From Biscogniauxia marginata (Eukaryota > Ascomycota > Sordariomycetes > Xylariales > Xylariaceae), in NCBI GenBank assembly GCA_022695795.1, contig MU404191.1, positions 29,702-93,701 on the forward strand: a stretch of DNA of 64,000 nt. Direction: 5' to 3'. Shown one piece after another: positions 12,424-22,849 of the stretch. Every line of letters starts with the position of its first letter. The stretch's first letter is position 1. The position numbers and the translations under genes are program-made. The notes beneath the pieces are model-generated. The model saw only the letters and a program-made list of their open reading frames with translations. It did no database searches and was not told where the DNA came from.

Positions 12424-12442
12424 GGGGGGGGGGGGGGGGGGG
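12424..12442. repeat. Poly-G run of 19 bases
   Basis: Nineteen consecutive G on the plus strand, in intergenic DNA about 230 bases beyond the ASST relic. The exact length is likely to be unstable or assembly-dependent. Confidence 0.9.
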
Positions 12443-13481
12443 TGACCAGCACTTAGAAGGGTATTTAAGAACTTACGTACCTATTCAATTGCAAAACATT
12501 CCACTCATAGAACTTGCTTTGCACAGCGTTCGACATGTTTATAGTGTAGTTACCTACTTATAGGTAGGTAAACTCATGCTCAGTGGAACCAAGATGAATT
12601 AATGAAGTCCACATTGTTCGTGTCACGGACAGGTGGCCCATGCTTTAAGCTTGTATATAGTACTAGGATAGTGATAGTGGGCCTGGAGAGTAACCTTCCT
12701 CTCCAGCGCAACAACAAGTAATATACCTACCCTTACAGCTCGCGAGCCTTCTCTACTATCGCCAACTTAGATTCTTGACACTTCGTTCGACTCGAAAATC
12801 ACTATCACAGTTTTCTCCTGCCGCCAGCTCCCTGTTTCGGTATCCCTGTCACCGGGCTAGCTAATCCAGGATATCCATCATTTCGGCAATCGTCTTCTTC
12901 AACCTGACCTCGTGGTACTTAGCGCACTTATACTCCTGTGGTCCATAACTAGGCTCAGTACTATTGGCATGTATAAGGATTTCTAACAAAACGAGCATAC
13001 AATTTATTCGCGTAGGCACTAGCTAATATAAGAATTAAGCGGCGAGGGGCTAGCAGGGAGTCCTCGGATAAAATGTGTTCGACGAGGAAGCAATCTGCTG
13101 GAAATTCACTCCAGGCCTTATTATATTCTCACTAATCTAGTGAGACGTTGTTTAGCTCATGCCAACTCGTAAGTAAAATTTTTTTTTCTAAGTTTGTAGA
13201 CTTGAGTAGGCTCTTCTCGAGCAAGGCCCGAGTGAAGGGACGTCGTTAGCCGCTGAATAGGGGATGTTTAATAGTTCTCCTAATGCGCACATCTTATCCA
13301 CCGAACTATGCTTATTATGCCTATGCTCATGCCTATCTCTACCCCCTACCCCTATCCCCATAGACACTCTGGAAATAAAAGGACACTTCTGACATCACGA
13401 CGGCGACCAACCCAAAGTCCGCTTCCATAGCCATAATTGAAAAAATTCCCCCTTAACGCCCATTCATCAAATCATGCTTTT

Positions 13482-15125
13482 TTACGATTCCGGCTCCGCC
13501 AAGCTCTTCGCGGCCTCCTGGCCGGCGATCCGGCCGAAGACGGCGCACTCCAGCAGCGACGAGCCGCCAAGCCGATTCGCGCCGTGAATCCCACCCGTGA
13601 CCTCGCCCGCGGCCCAGAGCCCCGGGACCGGCACTAGCGCGTCGCCGCCGCCGCCGGCATCATCGCCCCCCTTCTTGCGCGCGAGGACGCGCGTGTGAGT
13701 GTCGAACGCGGCGCCGCCCATGGTGAAGTGCACGACGGGCGTGACGTTGCCGACGCACACCTCCTCGTCCCTGTTTGCCTCGCCGGGCCGCAGCCTCCAG
13801 TGCCCGAAGCTCTTCCTCCCGAACGCGGCGTCCCTGCCCGCCGCCACCTCCGCGGCGTACTTGTCGACGGCGGCGATGACGGCCGGCGGGAGCTCCCTGA
13901 CCTTCTTCTTCTGCATCAGGCCCTTCCACAGGTAGAAGCTTAGGTGCGAGGCGGTGGCCTCGCAGGCGCCCGGGTCGAGCAGGAGCGTGACGTCCCACTG
14001 GCGGACGGGCTCGTCGGCGGAGCGCGGCAGCGCCGTGATGGCGGCGCTCACGACGTCGCGCCGCTCCATCTCGTTGACGAACCGCTCCCCGGTGGCGCTC
14101 TGGAGCAGGATGCCGCCCTCGCCGCGCAGCGCCTCGGCGGCGAGGAACTTGTAGCCGGCGGCGCGGTCCTTCGGGTCCACGAACCCCGTCGGGTGCACCT
14201 GCACGTCCTGCATATCGAGGAACTCGACCCTGAGGTCCGAGAGCAGCGCGTGCGACGCCGGCTTGGCCTCGTTCGTCGACGGCATGCCGGCCAGGTCCGG
14301 CCGGTATTTCGCCAGGAGGCCGTGCGCGTCGCCCGCGAACCCGCCGGCCGCGAAGACGACGGGGCCCTCGAGCTCGCGCTGCGTCTTCTGCTCCTCGCCG
14401 GCGCTGCACCGCACCCCGGTGACGGCGCCCCCGGCGGAAAGCAGCGCCTCCACGTTCGCGGACGTCGTAAGCTCGTAGTCCGGGTGTTCCTGCAGCTGCT
14501 TCAAGAGGGCCGACACGATAGCCGCTCCGGGAGGTGGGCCCGACCCGCCGCGGTGCGTTCTCGCGACCGAGTGTCCGCCGAGTATCGCGACGACGCTGAG
14601 GTCGATGCCGATGTCGTCGACGAGCCAGTCGACAGCGGCTGCGGACCTTGAAGTCAGCGCCTCGATAAGCGCGGTGCGATCAACACCAGACGGCCCCGCC
14701 TGAAGTCGATTTCCGGCCGAGCGCACTGTGTCATCGTAGAAGCTCTCATCCTTGGCGATGCCGGAGCTCCTCTGGAACCTCGTGCCCGCCCCGTTGATGC
14801 CCGAGGACGCCTTGATGCTGTTGCCACCGGGCTTGGCAGCACGCTCGAGCATGTGCACCCTCGCGCCGGCTTTGAGGGCTTCGTGGGCGGCGGACAGGCC
14901 GGCAAAACCGGAGCCTACGACAATGACGGGCTTCTTCTTGGCGGGTTGCATTCTGAACGGCGCAGTTGTGCTGAATAGAGAGGATGTTGTTTTACCCAGG
15001 GTGCCTAGACTTAGGGCGATGGTGGAGATGATGCTGCGATGATAGGAGACCATGCACAGAACAGCGATGGCCAGGCCGACGATGAAATATATTCGCAAAG
15101 ATCCCCGCGGGTATAATGCAGGCAT
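13482..15125 (-). CDS. FRD1: Soluble fumarate reductase (Osm1/Frd1-type flavoprotein)
   Basis: Intronless, 547 residues from the ATG at 15125; an in-frame TTG nine bases further up is not a likely start. The N-terminus has a hydrophobic segment (residues about 10-30) that could be a signal anchor or organelle-targeting region. The dinucleotide-binding motif VVGSGFAGLSAA and GGNSIKASSGINGAG bind FAD. LGGHSVARTHR, VQVHPTGF, RGEGGILL, ERFVNE, VHFTMGGA and HGANRLGGSSLLECAVFGR are the conserved blocks that supply active-site His and Arg. The enzyme reduces fumarate to succinate with FADH2/FMNH2 and helps re-oxidise flavins under low oxygen. The TGDG stretch present in yeast Osm1 between the PSTN and VQVHP blocks is replaced by a shorter segment. 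The coding sequence is very G/C-rich at third positions. A perfect inverted repeat lies about 125 bases upstream. Confidence 0.92.
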   Translation of the reverse strand: MPALYPRGSLRIYFIVGLAIAVLCMVSYHRSIISTIALSLGTLGKTTSSLFSTTAPFRMQPAKKKPVIVVGSGFAGLSAAHEALKAGARVHMLERAAKPGGNSIKASSGINGAGTRFQRSSGIAKDESFYDDTVRSAGNRLQAGPSGVDRTALIEALTSRSAAAVDWLVDDIGIDLSVVAILGGHSVARTHRGGSGPPPGAAIVSALLKQLQEHPDYELTTSANVEALLSAGGAVTGVRCSAGEEQKTQRELEGPVVFAAGGFAGDAHGLLAKYRPDLAGMPSTNEAKPASHALLSDLRVEFLDMQDVQVHPTGFVDPKDRAAGYKFLAAEALRGEGGILLQSATGERFVNEMERRDVVSAAITALPRSADEPVRQWDVTLLLDPGACEATASHLSFYLWKGLMQKKKVRELPPAVIAAVDKYAAEVAAGRDAAFGRKSFGHWRLRPGEANRDEEVCVGNVTPVVHFTMGGAAFDTHTRVLARKKGGDDAGGGGDALVPVPGLWAAGEVTGGIHGANRLGGSSLLECAVFGRIAGQEAAKSLAEPES

Positions 15126-15248
15126 TTGAGACAAGGGGCGTGAGGTTTATAGTTACATTGCTTTCGCATCTGCCGGGAGTTTTTGAGGTGTAGTCGAGAA
15201 AAAACGAGGCAGTTCTAGGTGCACTAACTAACTATACACCGACTCGGG

Positions 15249-15276
15249 ATCGTATGATGCGATTGGATCATACGAT
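15249..15276. promoter_or_regulatory. Perfect inverted repeat upstream of the fumarate reductase gene
   Basis: ATCGTATGAT and its exact reverse complement ATCATACGAT are separated by 8 bases. The centre lies about 137 bases upstream of the FRD1 start codon. The geometry fits a binding site for a dimeric regulator, but no named motif is recognised. Confidence 0.45.
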
Positions 15277-15610
15277 GAGTGTCGGCATTCTAACAGGCGA
15301 AGACTGATGGTCAGGTGTCTACCGTTCAAAAGATTTAGTTGTCGGTAATTATTGTGAGTTCCGCCAGCCGCCAAAAAAAACTCTCAAAAACCCCCAATGG
15401 TTATTAGCTAGCGGATCTGAATTCGAGGGGCTTCTCGGAACATCTATCTTGTCGTGATCTTACTTGGGTCCATGTCTTGGGTGTCTTCGGGAACGACGGC
15501 GGCTTCGGACATTGACAAAGATACCGGAACCCGACGTGCTGACAGTGATACGTAAGTGTAATCAAGCCAACCTTGTTTCAACTATAAAACTTATAATTCC
15601 TTGCTTTTAT

Positions 15611-15640
15611 CTCTATTTATCTCTATTTATCTCTATTCAT
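15611..15640. repeat. 10-bp tandem repeat (CTCTATTTAT)3
   Basis: Three consecutive 10-base units, the last with two changes, in a pyrimidine-rich intergenic stretch. Confidence 0.85.
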
Positions 15641-16026
15641 GTGCCCTTTTTTCTTCTCCCCCTTTCCATTCACCTAACACCTACCCTACCCACCTAGAGG
15701 TAGGTATCGGTCTCTATACCCACTTATTAAACCACATTGGGTCGCTCTTTTTTAACCCCAGCCCCTGAGAATAAAGAATATCAAATTGTCCCTACAGCAG
15801 AGGCGTGTTAACTTGCCACTTAGTTTCCACTTCGCGCAAGAAAAAAGTCTACACAGGAGAAGGATATCGAACAAGCCTGCAAACAATGTGTCTCCGAGAT
15901 TAGCAAGTATAGAGCTACATACTACTACAGGCAGCCCAAGCAACGCCAAGACCGGAAATATTGCAATCACTTATACCTAACTTTTCCCATCCCTTTTATG
16001 ATGCACGACTTCCTCCGGAAAATCAC

Positions 16027-17270
16027 TTAGAAAGTTGTCTGAAGCTTGGGATAGTCCTTCGCTCGGGCATGCAAGTCTGCAAAGATAGCCGCTGAATCAT
16101 CTCCCTTCAGTGCTTCCATCCTGTGTGTATCTTCATCCTCGAGCCTCTCCATCTCTTCTAGCGGCTCCTCCTTACCCTCCTTCTCGTCATCCTTCTGGGG
16201 CTCCGTGGCCTTCTTGATGCCACTTGATTCGCCAACTAGTAAAAATTGCGTGTCGACATAGTCGAGGTGTTTTGGCTGAGACGGCATCCAGCGCAGAGCA
16301 CGAAACTCATCTTGGATCCTTAATATCAGGCGTTAGCGACTATGCTTCAATACAGCGGTTGCCAACCTTGAAATAAATCACCAGAACTCACTCTTGGGGA
16401 TATTCTGGACCGGCTGGTAGCGAGGTCCCTTTAGGTGCCTCGTATGCTGGGTTCCGAGTGCTGATAATGAAGCTCCCCTTTCCTCGTAGGCCAAGCTCAG
16501 TCTGTACCTCACCTAGATCAGCCGGCAGAGTAATCATGTAGGCAAGGTGGGTCTCGCGACCCGTGGTGGTAATGGCATAAATGCCTTCGGCGGCAGGTGT
16601 GGCGGCGGGTGAGTGTCGAACGCCTGCAGTCTTGGTGGTGTAATCCGAGGCAGCTAGGAATTCTTCCTTGATAGTCTTAAAGGAAGCATCCGACTTCTCC
16701 ACGAACGCGATCCATCGGTCTCTGCCGCTGAGGGGGAGAACTTTCTTGGGGATTGCAACTAGACGGCTGTTAATGACATCGTCGATTACACCTTCACCAA
16801 GCTTGGCGTCCTTATCGAGTGGGCGCAAAATAAAATAACTGCGAGCAATCTCGTTGACGTCGCTAGGCTCATCGATACCGACACGGCCACGGAAGAAAAA
16901 GTAGATGAGACCCTTCTCAAGGATGTTGGAAGGGACGGTGCCATTGCGTGCACCGGGCTTCTCGGCAGAACCATTCTGCTCAGGTTGGTCTCGTGCCTTC
17001 GTGTCGCCGTGGTCGTCTCCGGTGGGTTCATCGTCGTTGCCGTTCGCTTTAGTAAGGCTACGGGCATATTATTATTTCTAACTCGACGTACGGGACCTGA
17101 TACCAAGCATACCTTGGAATGGTTTCTTCGAGGGTCTTTTGATCCTTGTCGTTATTCTTCTTTATGCGCTTGGATGTGGCGGAGGCCTTTTCGTTGATTT
17201 GATGCTTGAAACCTGCTCCTTCGTTGGCTCCCTCGCCGGCACCCTTGTCGGCCGACCTGGTCGTAGGCAT
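16027..17270 (-). CDS. Conserved ascomycete protein, often labelled BTB-domain transcription factor
   Basis: Three exons: 17113-17270, 16392-17057 and 16027-16318, with introns of 55 and 73 nt; 371 residues. The N-terminus (MPTTRSADKG) is basic and low-complexity, rich in Lys, Glu and Gly, as in nuclear proteins. The core begins with GLIYFFFRGRVGIDEP and continues with RSYFILRPL, NSRLVAIPKKVLP, YAITTTGRETHLAYMITLP, GSFIISTRNP and EFRALRWMPSQPKHLDY. The C-terminal 90 residues are acidic and Glu-rich. I recognise this arrangement from a protein widely conserved in Sordariomycetes and annotated 'BTB domain transcription factor'. I see no obvious BTB fold, so I treat that name with caution. Role unknown; chromatin or RNA association is only a guess from composition. 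Both splice junctions preserve conserved sequence, so the model is firm. Confidence 0.85.
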
Positions 17271-18958
17271 GATACTTACGTGCGAGTGGCTAGAAAGCTG
17301 AAGAATTGATTTGTTTGGCTGAAATTAAGTTGGAAGAGTCGAGATTAGAGGATCGCACCAGAGAAGCAATCGCTTATCAACACTTAGCAAGCAAAGCATC
17401 CGATTGTGTGCACGTGTGATCGATGGTGACGGAAGCTTTCTCCTCCCTTCGTCGTGGTTACCCCCAGATTGAGGTCTACCTACCTAGTGTCTAGCTCTAT
17501 TGAAATCAGTCTGATGTCATGGATCGTTTTTAAGCTTTTAAGTTTGTTTTAGCGCTGTTGTTTTAGCGCCAGAAACGCACTGAAGCTCGAGCCACTCAGA
17601 GTCGTTATCTTACGTGCAGCAGCTCCTCTTTAGGTAATTACCTAGGTTTAGGTAGGTACTGGCCTATATTACGTACGGGCGATTACTCTGCATAACATAC
17701 CTCTTTCTTGGTGTATCCCGATATGGTTCTATTTCATTTAACAAACGGCGATGCCGTCGGATTCAACGGGACAGACGCTGTCTGCCAGAGTGAAACAATG
17801 GGTTAATATCTGGATATCCATCTTACGAGCCAATAATCTGTTGAGCTTATTCGGCAACCGTAGGGACACAGTACGACGACTGCATGTGACCTGAAGTACC
17901 CTACTTAAGGTCCCCTGTACAGTACTTATTTCAACAACTTACCAGGTATGTAGTTAATATACAAGCCTAGAGCTTCAATCTCAACATAATCAACCAGGTC
18001 TCCATTATAGCTTGGCCACCAACAGGCTAGATGCTGGCCTGGATGCCGGCTTCTCAATAGTGACCAGAACTGGATGGCCCGAAGTAACAACAAATTTTGA
18101 ACTTGGTCATGTGAAAGACCCCCAGCTTCAGCTAACGTGAGTATCGTGACTTGGATACAAATCAAAAAGCCCATCAATACAACTGCAATAGTAGCGGGTG
18201 AGTATGAGACATAATTATAACCAGATGTTGGACTATCAATAAACAGGATAATTATAGGTACCTAGGTGCCTATGTGCCTCACATTTATACCTTTGTTGAG
18301 CAAAACGTGCGATAAATGTAACCAAGTTGGACAGTCATAACTCCCCATGTAAGTACCAATAGATCGTTGCCTTACAAAGATCCCCAATACTAACCCAGCT
18401 GACCTCCTCCCAACTTCATTGGTGCGATATCTTATAGCTACCTACAGCCTCCCCGTAGAAATCACATATTTGTGGGGGTGCTGTGCGTAATTGCCGAAGT
18501 CATATTACGTATCGAAGGCCGGCATCCTACAAGAAAGGGCAAACGCCCGGCTTTCTCACAGCGTGACTGCTAGGCTGACTCACTGATGTTTCGAATAGAT
18601 ACGGCCGTATGTCTTTACTTCTATACGGGTGAAGCCCCGACGACTACTGAGCTACCGGAGCAAATGTTCCCAACGTTGTGATGCTCGGCGGGTCTACAAT
18701 TCCTGCAAGCTAGCTACTCCGGTAACCCGGGACCGTAGCTGGAGGAGGTTCGCGATGAAGTGTTAAGGGTATCCGTATATAAGATGGGATCCTGCGGCTT
18801 CAAAATTCTACAATGGCCTTTAGAAGCTATACAGTTTGACTTTGGTAGCTGGTTCATCCCTTTCAACTCGTTCTTCCCCCCTTCTGCCCCGTATATCATT
18901 ACCTACTAAGTAGATACGGTTGTTTATACTCCGGCCCTTGACGAGCCTAGCAACAAAA
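17271..18958. other. Divergent intergenic region
   Basis: Serves as the upstream region for both the minus-strand gene at 17270 and the pectin lyase at 18959. It holds the 14-bp palindrome TAGGTAATTACCTA (17631-17644) and TAGGTACCTA (18255-18264). An open frame at 17926-18177 (minus) has no recognisable features. Confidence 0.6.
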
Positions 18959-20222
18959 ATGCGATCCACGTTGTTTTTCTTCCTTGGGGCAGCTACGGCT
19001 GCTCCTAGCCACTTTGGCCGACGTGACGTTGCCGTGTCCGGTTCGGCGGAAGGGTTCGCCTCGGGCGTCACAGGTGGTGGTAGCGCCACGGCCGTATACC
19101 CGACCTCCACAAGCGAGCTAGTGTCATACCTAGGCGGTGATGAGGCCCGCGTAATCGTGCTGAACCAGGAGTTCGACTTCACCAACACCGAGGGCACTAC
19201 GACCTCATCCGGTTGCGCTCCATGGGGAACGGCTAGCGCTTGTCAGATAGCCATTAACAAGGACGACTGGTGCACAAACTTCCAGCGCGACGCCCCCGTC
19301 GTGGACAGCATTACCTATGATTCGGCCGGCGTACTGGGAATAACTGTCGGATCTAATAAGACTCTCATTGGTGAAGGTACCAAAGGTGTCATAAAGGGCA
19401 AGGGGTAAGTTCAGGTCTAGCAATTACTGGTACCGTAAGAACTAATCTCTATTAATTAGTCTGCGCATTGTTCATGGTGTGCAAAACATCATCATCCAGA
19501 ATATTCACGTCACTGAGATCAATCCTCAATATGTGTGGGGCGGTGATGGTATCACCGTCAACAGCGCCGATCTAATCTGGATCGACCACGTAAAGGTAGG
19601 GAGTCACTCTCCTCACACATAAAGAATTTTCATGGATGAAGCCTAATAATATCTTCAGACCTCCCTTATTGGCCGCCAACACATCGTTCTCGGGGAGGAA
19701 GCGTCCGGTCGTGTTACTATCTCCAACAGTGAGATCGACGGACAGACCAGTTGGTCGGCCACCTGCGACGGCAACCATTACTGGGGTCTCTACTTCACCG
19801 GCTCCGACGATCAGATCACCTTGAAGGGCAACTACATCCACCACACATCTGGCCGGAGCCCCAAGGTCGGCGGGAACACCGCATTGCACGCCGTCAACAA
19901 TTATTTTGGGCCCTCGACGGGGCACAGCTTCGAAGTCGACAGTGGCGCTTACATCCTCGCCGAAGGAAACGTGTTCAATGGCGTGGGGGCACCGGTTGAG
20001 GCCGGCGGCAAGGGAGAGCTGTTCACTGCCGAAGACACCAGCGCATGCCAGTCGGCCATCGGACGTGCCTGTGTGGCGAACTCCCTGGTCGATTCTGGAG
20101 CTTTCTCGGGCACTAGCAGTGATGTTCTATCCAAATTCAACAGTGACACTGCCGCTGCAGCTGATTCGACCTCGGAAGTGTCGTCTAACGTGCCATCAAA
20201 CGCTGGTATCGGCCATATCTGA
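18959..20222 (+). CDS. Secreted pectin lyase, polysaccharide lyase family 1
   Basis: Three exons: 18959-19404, 19460-19595 and 19659-20222; 381 residues. I chose the ATG at 18959 because it starts directly with a signal peptide ([17 protein letters not shown]); an in-frame ATG 39 bases upstream would put a charged leader in front of it. The mature protein shows the right-handed beta-helix signatures of PL1: [41 protein letters not shown], then [37 protein letters not shown] and HAVNNYF. The IGRQH and SGRSPK arginines and the WGGD segment are those of pectin lyases, which cleave methyl-esterified homogalacturonan without calcium, rather than pectate lyases. The C-terminal 40 residues are Ser/Ala-rich. 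It points to plant-cell-wall degradation outside the cell. Confidence 0.92.
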
Positions 20223-21000
20223 TATTAGTAGAGAGGAGGCAATTAAAATTCGTGTATATACTTTTCATCATTGACATTACTCAGTACGTATATATACTGT
20301 CTATCCAGCTGGTCAGAAGGGGATAGATAGCCCGTCAACTGACGAAAATATAAGTATCGGATTTTCCTTGAGAGTCAAATTCACCACCTTTCCATATGCT
20401 TTCCAGTGTTCAGTACTCACAAACGAGACTGCCGAAGATCTTGTCCTTGGGGTCTTCGGAGAGGTAATTCGCTATAAGTCTTAGCGTGCTGCTAGCAAGA
20501 TCATTTTTGAAGATTATGATGGGTGATGGGTAAGTATTTAACTAGACAAAAAAATAAGTGAGCGAGTCTTGAGTGAGAAGATTATGAAATTATACCTACC
20601 TATTAACAGGATGGTATATTACCAACGTACATATTTCCTTATACGTATCACTTGGCATTAGGAATAAACGAAAATGAACTACAATTTTGACAGAATAACA
20701 TTAATGTCGACATGGTTGTCATAGGCTACACGTATAGGATTTATGTAGTTAGAACTCGCCTCATATAAAAGGCCATGTGTTAGCCCGGTTAATGTGTAGG
20801 TAGGTACCTACTAACCTCTGAGAGAGATGATACTGTGTGAGAATGTGGGTACTTGCATTTCCGCACTGTATTTCCTCAAGTGACCTCGCGGGGCCGAAAT
20901 CGCGTCACGTCCGTGCTCTCGGTGATCTCATCACAATACCTTTCCGCCAGCCTACGATCCCTTCTTTCTCCACCTCTTCTCCGAGCCGGAACCTGTCAAG
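20223..21000. other. Intergenic region
   Basis: No gene seen. It carries the palindrome TAGGTACCTA at 20801-20810 inside a longer TAGGTA cluster. The last 200 bases are the likely promoter of the dynactin p25 gene. Confidence 0.6.
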
Positions 21001-21719
21001 ATGTCTAAGAAGCAAGTTAGGGGCGAGTACATCGAGACCGTAAGTCAGCAAGTCCCAATCGCCTCACCACCGTGGTCGCTAACAGTATCACCCAGGACAC
21101 GGGCAATAAGGTCGCCCGGAAAGCCATTTTGATCGGCACACAGCACATCATGTTGGGCGGCAAGACGGTCATACAAGCCGAAGCAATGATACGGGGCGAT
21201 CTTGCCCGGACTGCCCAGCCCTCGTCGAGCTCCGCCGCCGCTCCAGGTAGTAACACGGCTGTGGCAATCGGGCGGTACTGTTTCCTGAGCAGAGGGTGCT
21301 GTTTGCGACCACCGGGTCGCATATACAAAGGGTCAGCAGCCATGGGGATTGCCCCATCCTCTCCAATCACCCCATACTGACTTGCTCGCGACATCTCCAG
21401 GTCGTTCACGTTCCTCCCGCTCCGGCTAGGCGACCACGTCTTCATCGGCGAGGGCACCGTCGTCCAAGCAGCCACCGTCGGAAGTCACGTACACATCGGA
21501 CAGCACGTCACTATCGGAGAATTCGCTATCATCAAGGACTACGTCAAGATACTCGACGGATCTGTTGTGGCCCCAAACATGGTCATACCCAGCTTCAGTA
21601 TCGTCGCGGGCCAGCCCGCCAGGGTCATCGGCGAGGTCCCCGAGGGCGGGCACGAGGCTTTCGAGCTTCGGGAGCTGTACAAGACGGTCGGAAACAACCC
21701 CCAGCCCCTACCTGTTTGA
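21001..21719 (+). CDS. DCTN5: Dynactin subunit p25 (DCTN5)
   Basis: Three exons: 21001-21039, 21096-21331 and 21401-21719, all in frame; 197 residues. The start MSKKQVRGEYIETDTGNKV resembles the YIETASGNKVSR opening of DCTN5. It is followed by ILIGTQHIMLGGKTVI, IRGDLAR, an IGRYCFLSRGC turn and LGDHVFIGEGTVV. AATVGSHVHIGQHV then gives the hexapeptide rungs of a left-handed beta-helix. The subunit sits with p27, p62 and Arp11 at the pointed end of the dynactin filament. In filamentous fungi it is needed for dynein to carry early endosomes and for nuclear positioning. A Ser/Ala/Pro-rich insertion (around residues 60-72) lengthens it slightly relative to animal p25 (about 180 residues). Confidence 0.92.
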
Positions 21720-22705
21720 AAAATGGGGATACGGCCGTAATATAATGACTAGAACTTCGTGTCCGAACAGCCTGAGCCCGCGATCACCGTGCAACTCGGG
21801 TCTTATTTCGGTCTGCAGGGCTCTTGCCGTTGAGACATCAACCTCTTTCCACGGCACAGAAATATCGAACTCTTAAAGAGTAATTCTGGCCCGTGATCTG
21901 TATAGAAGGTTACTAAGGAATATCGATGTCACGTCAGTAAGGAAGAGGGGATGTAGTGAAGGATCGGTATGATAACAGGGCAGGAGTAATACCACGAACA
22001 AGGACCAAATAACACCATGTCCAGTCAAAACAGGGAATAAGTGATGTGTTTATAACAGCACGGGGATATTTCGAGCGCACCAGCGTCCTCCGGTAATTGC
22101 CAGGAGTAGTGAGGCTGCGCTCCATGGTTGCAGCTAGTGGAGCAGTTGTAGTTATGGTGTGTAATGAGACTATGTATCAATGTCAACCTCTGCCAAGCTC
22201 TATAGAACCCTGGGTTATATACTCTTACCATTGGAAAGCATGTCTAAAATGACCACTTGCCCCTTACTCCATATGCACATGTACCATATGAGGGTTACTC
22301 GAAGTCTATCTGATTTTTATGTGTGAATTCCTAGCACCTCTACGAAGGTCTAATCCTACAGCATCTTGCGCATATTTCTTCATAACTTGGTTCACACGGT
22401 CAATACGGATACCACAGATTGAGATGTATATACAAAGAGCTATTATTGAGAGAAAAGTCTAAGAATGAGCGTGTGACTAGATAGTGATCGTTTGCCATGG
22501 CAACATATTCTGCTAACTTAGGTACCTAGTTCCAGATTTGTCAGCATCTTCTTGGCCTCTCACTAGGTCGTCCGTTCTCCCCTAGTATAGATTAATTTGT
22601 TGTCTCGATGCGGGAATTGTGTTCGATATTGTGCATAATACAACGTGGATGACAGTGGCTGTGGGTAATCGTATAGGTAGTTTGCGCGAATATGAGTCTA
22701 GCCCT
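21720..22705. other. Intergenic region
   Basis: No gene recognised. It includes the palindrome TAGGTACCTA at 22519-22528. The final part is the 3' flank of the small CaaX gene. Confidence 0.6.
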
Positions 22706-22849
22706 TTACATAACCGAGCAGGCGTTGCCATGGCTCTGCGAGGACCCGCCGCCCATACCATTGCTGGTGTCACTGAAATCAAAGAGGCCGTTCTGGGGAG
22801 CCTGGGGCCTCTTCATGGTGGTATTCTTGTTGTTCTTAAGGTTGGCCAT
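22706..22849 (-). CDS. Short peptide with C-terminal CaaX box; candidate lipopeptide pheromone-like precursor
   Basis: A 48-codon frame (47 residues) from ATG at 22849 to TAA at 22706-22708, no intron. It starts MANLKNNKNTTMKRPQ, has a short LFDFSD segment and a Gly/Ser-rich stretch, and ends GNACSVM. CSVM fits the CaaX rule for farnesylation, AAX cleavage and carboxymethylation, the processing used by a-factor-type pheromones and Ras-like proteins. Support for a real gene: ACA before ATGG is a good start context, the upstream 180 bases on the coding strand are C/T- and A-rich as in fungal leaders, and GAGTATATAAG stands about 200 bases upstream. Ascomycete a-type precursors are usually shorter (about 20-35 residues) and end in C-aliphatic-aliphatic-Met. 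This one is longer, so pheromone is a hypothesis; another farnesylated small protein is equally possible. Confidence 0.6.
   Translation of the reverse strand: MANLKNNKNTTMKRPQAPQNGLFDFSDTSNGMGGGSSQSHGNACSVM

Larger units (their letters stand above)
11838..13481. other. Intergenic region with relic and poly-G tract
   Basis: Apart from the arylsulfotransferase relic and the poly-G run, both listed separately, no gene is supported. A TACCTA/TAGGTA inverted repeat lies at 12551-12566. The last 300 bases are the 3' flank of the fumarate reductase gene. Confidence 0.55.
15126..16026. other. Upstream region of FRD1 and 3' flank of the next gene
   Basis: Contains the 10-bp-arm inverted repeat at 15249-15276, listed separately. 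A short tandem of CTCTATTTAT units occupies 15611-15640 within a pyrimidine-rich stretch. No gene is supported. Confidence 0.6.

Noticed and set aside
13944..14651. 235-codon plus-strand frame and a 249-codon minus-strand frame (13660-14409) within FRD1
   Set aside because: Both are shadows of the GC-rich fumarate reductase gene, with unnatural Arg/Ala-rich composition.
13482..15125. Absence of the TGDG segment seen in yeast Osm1
   Set aside because: The catalytic His/Arg blocks are all intact, and the replacement segment may simply be the normal form in filamentous ascomycetes, so I do not call it a defect.
17926..18177. 83-codon minus-strand frame
   Set aside because: No start context, no family and no codon bias; probably chance.
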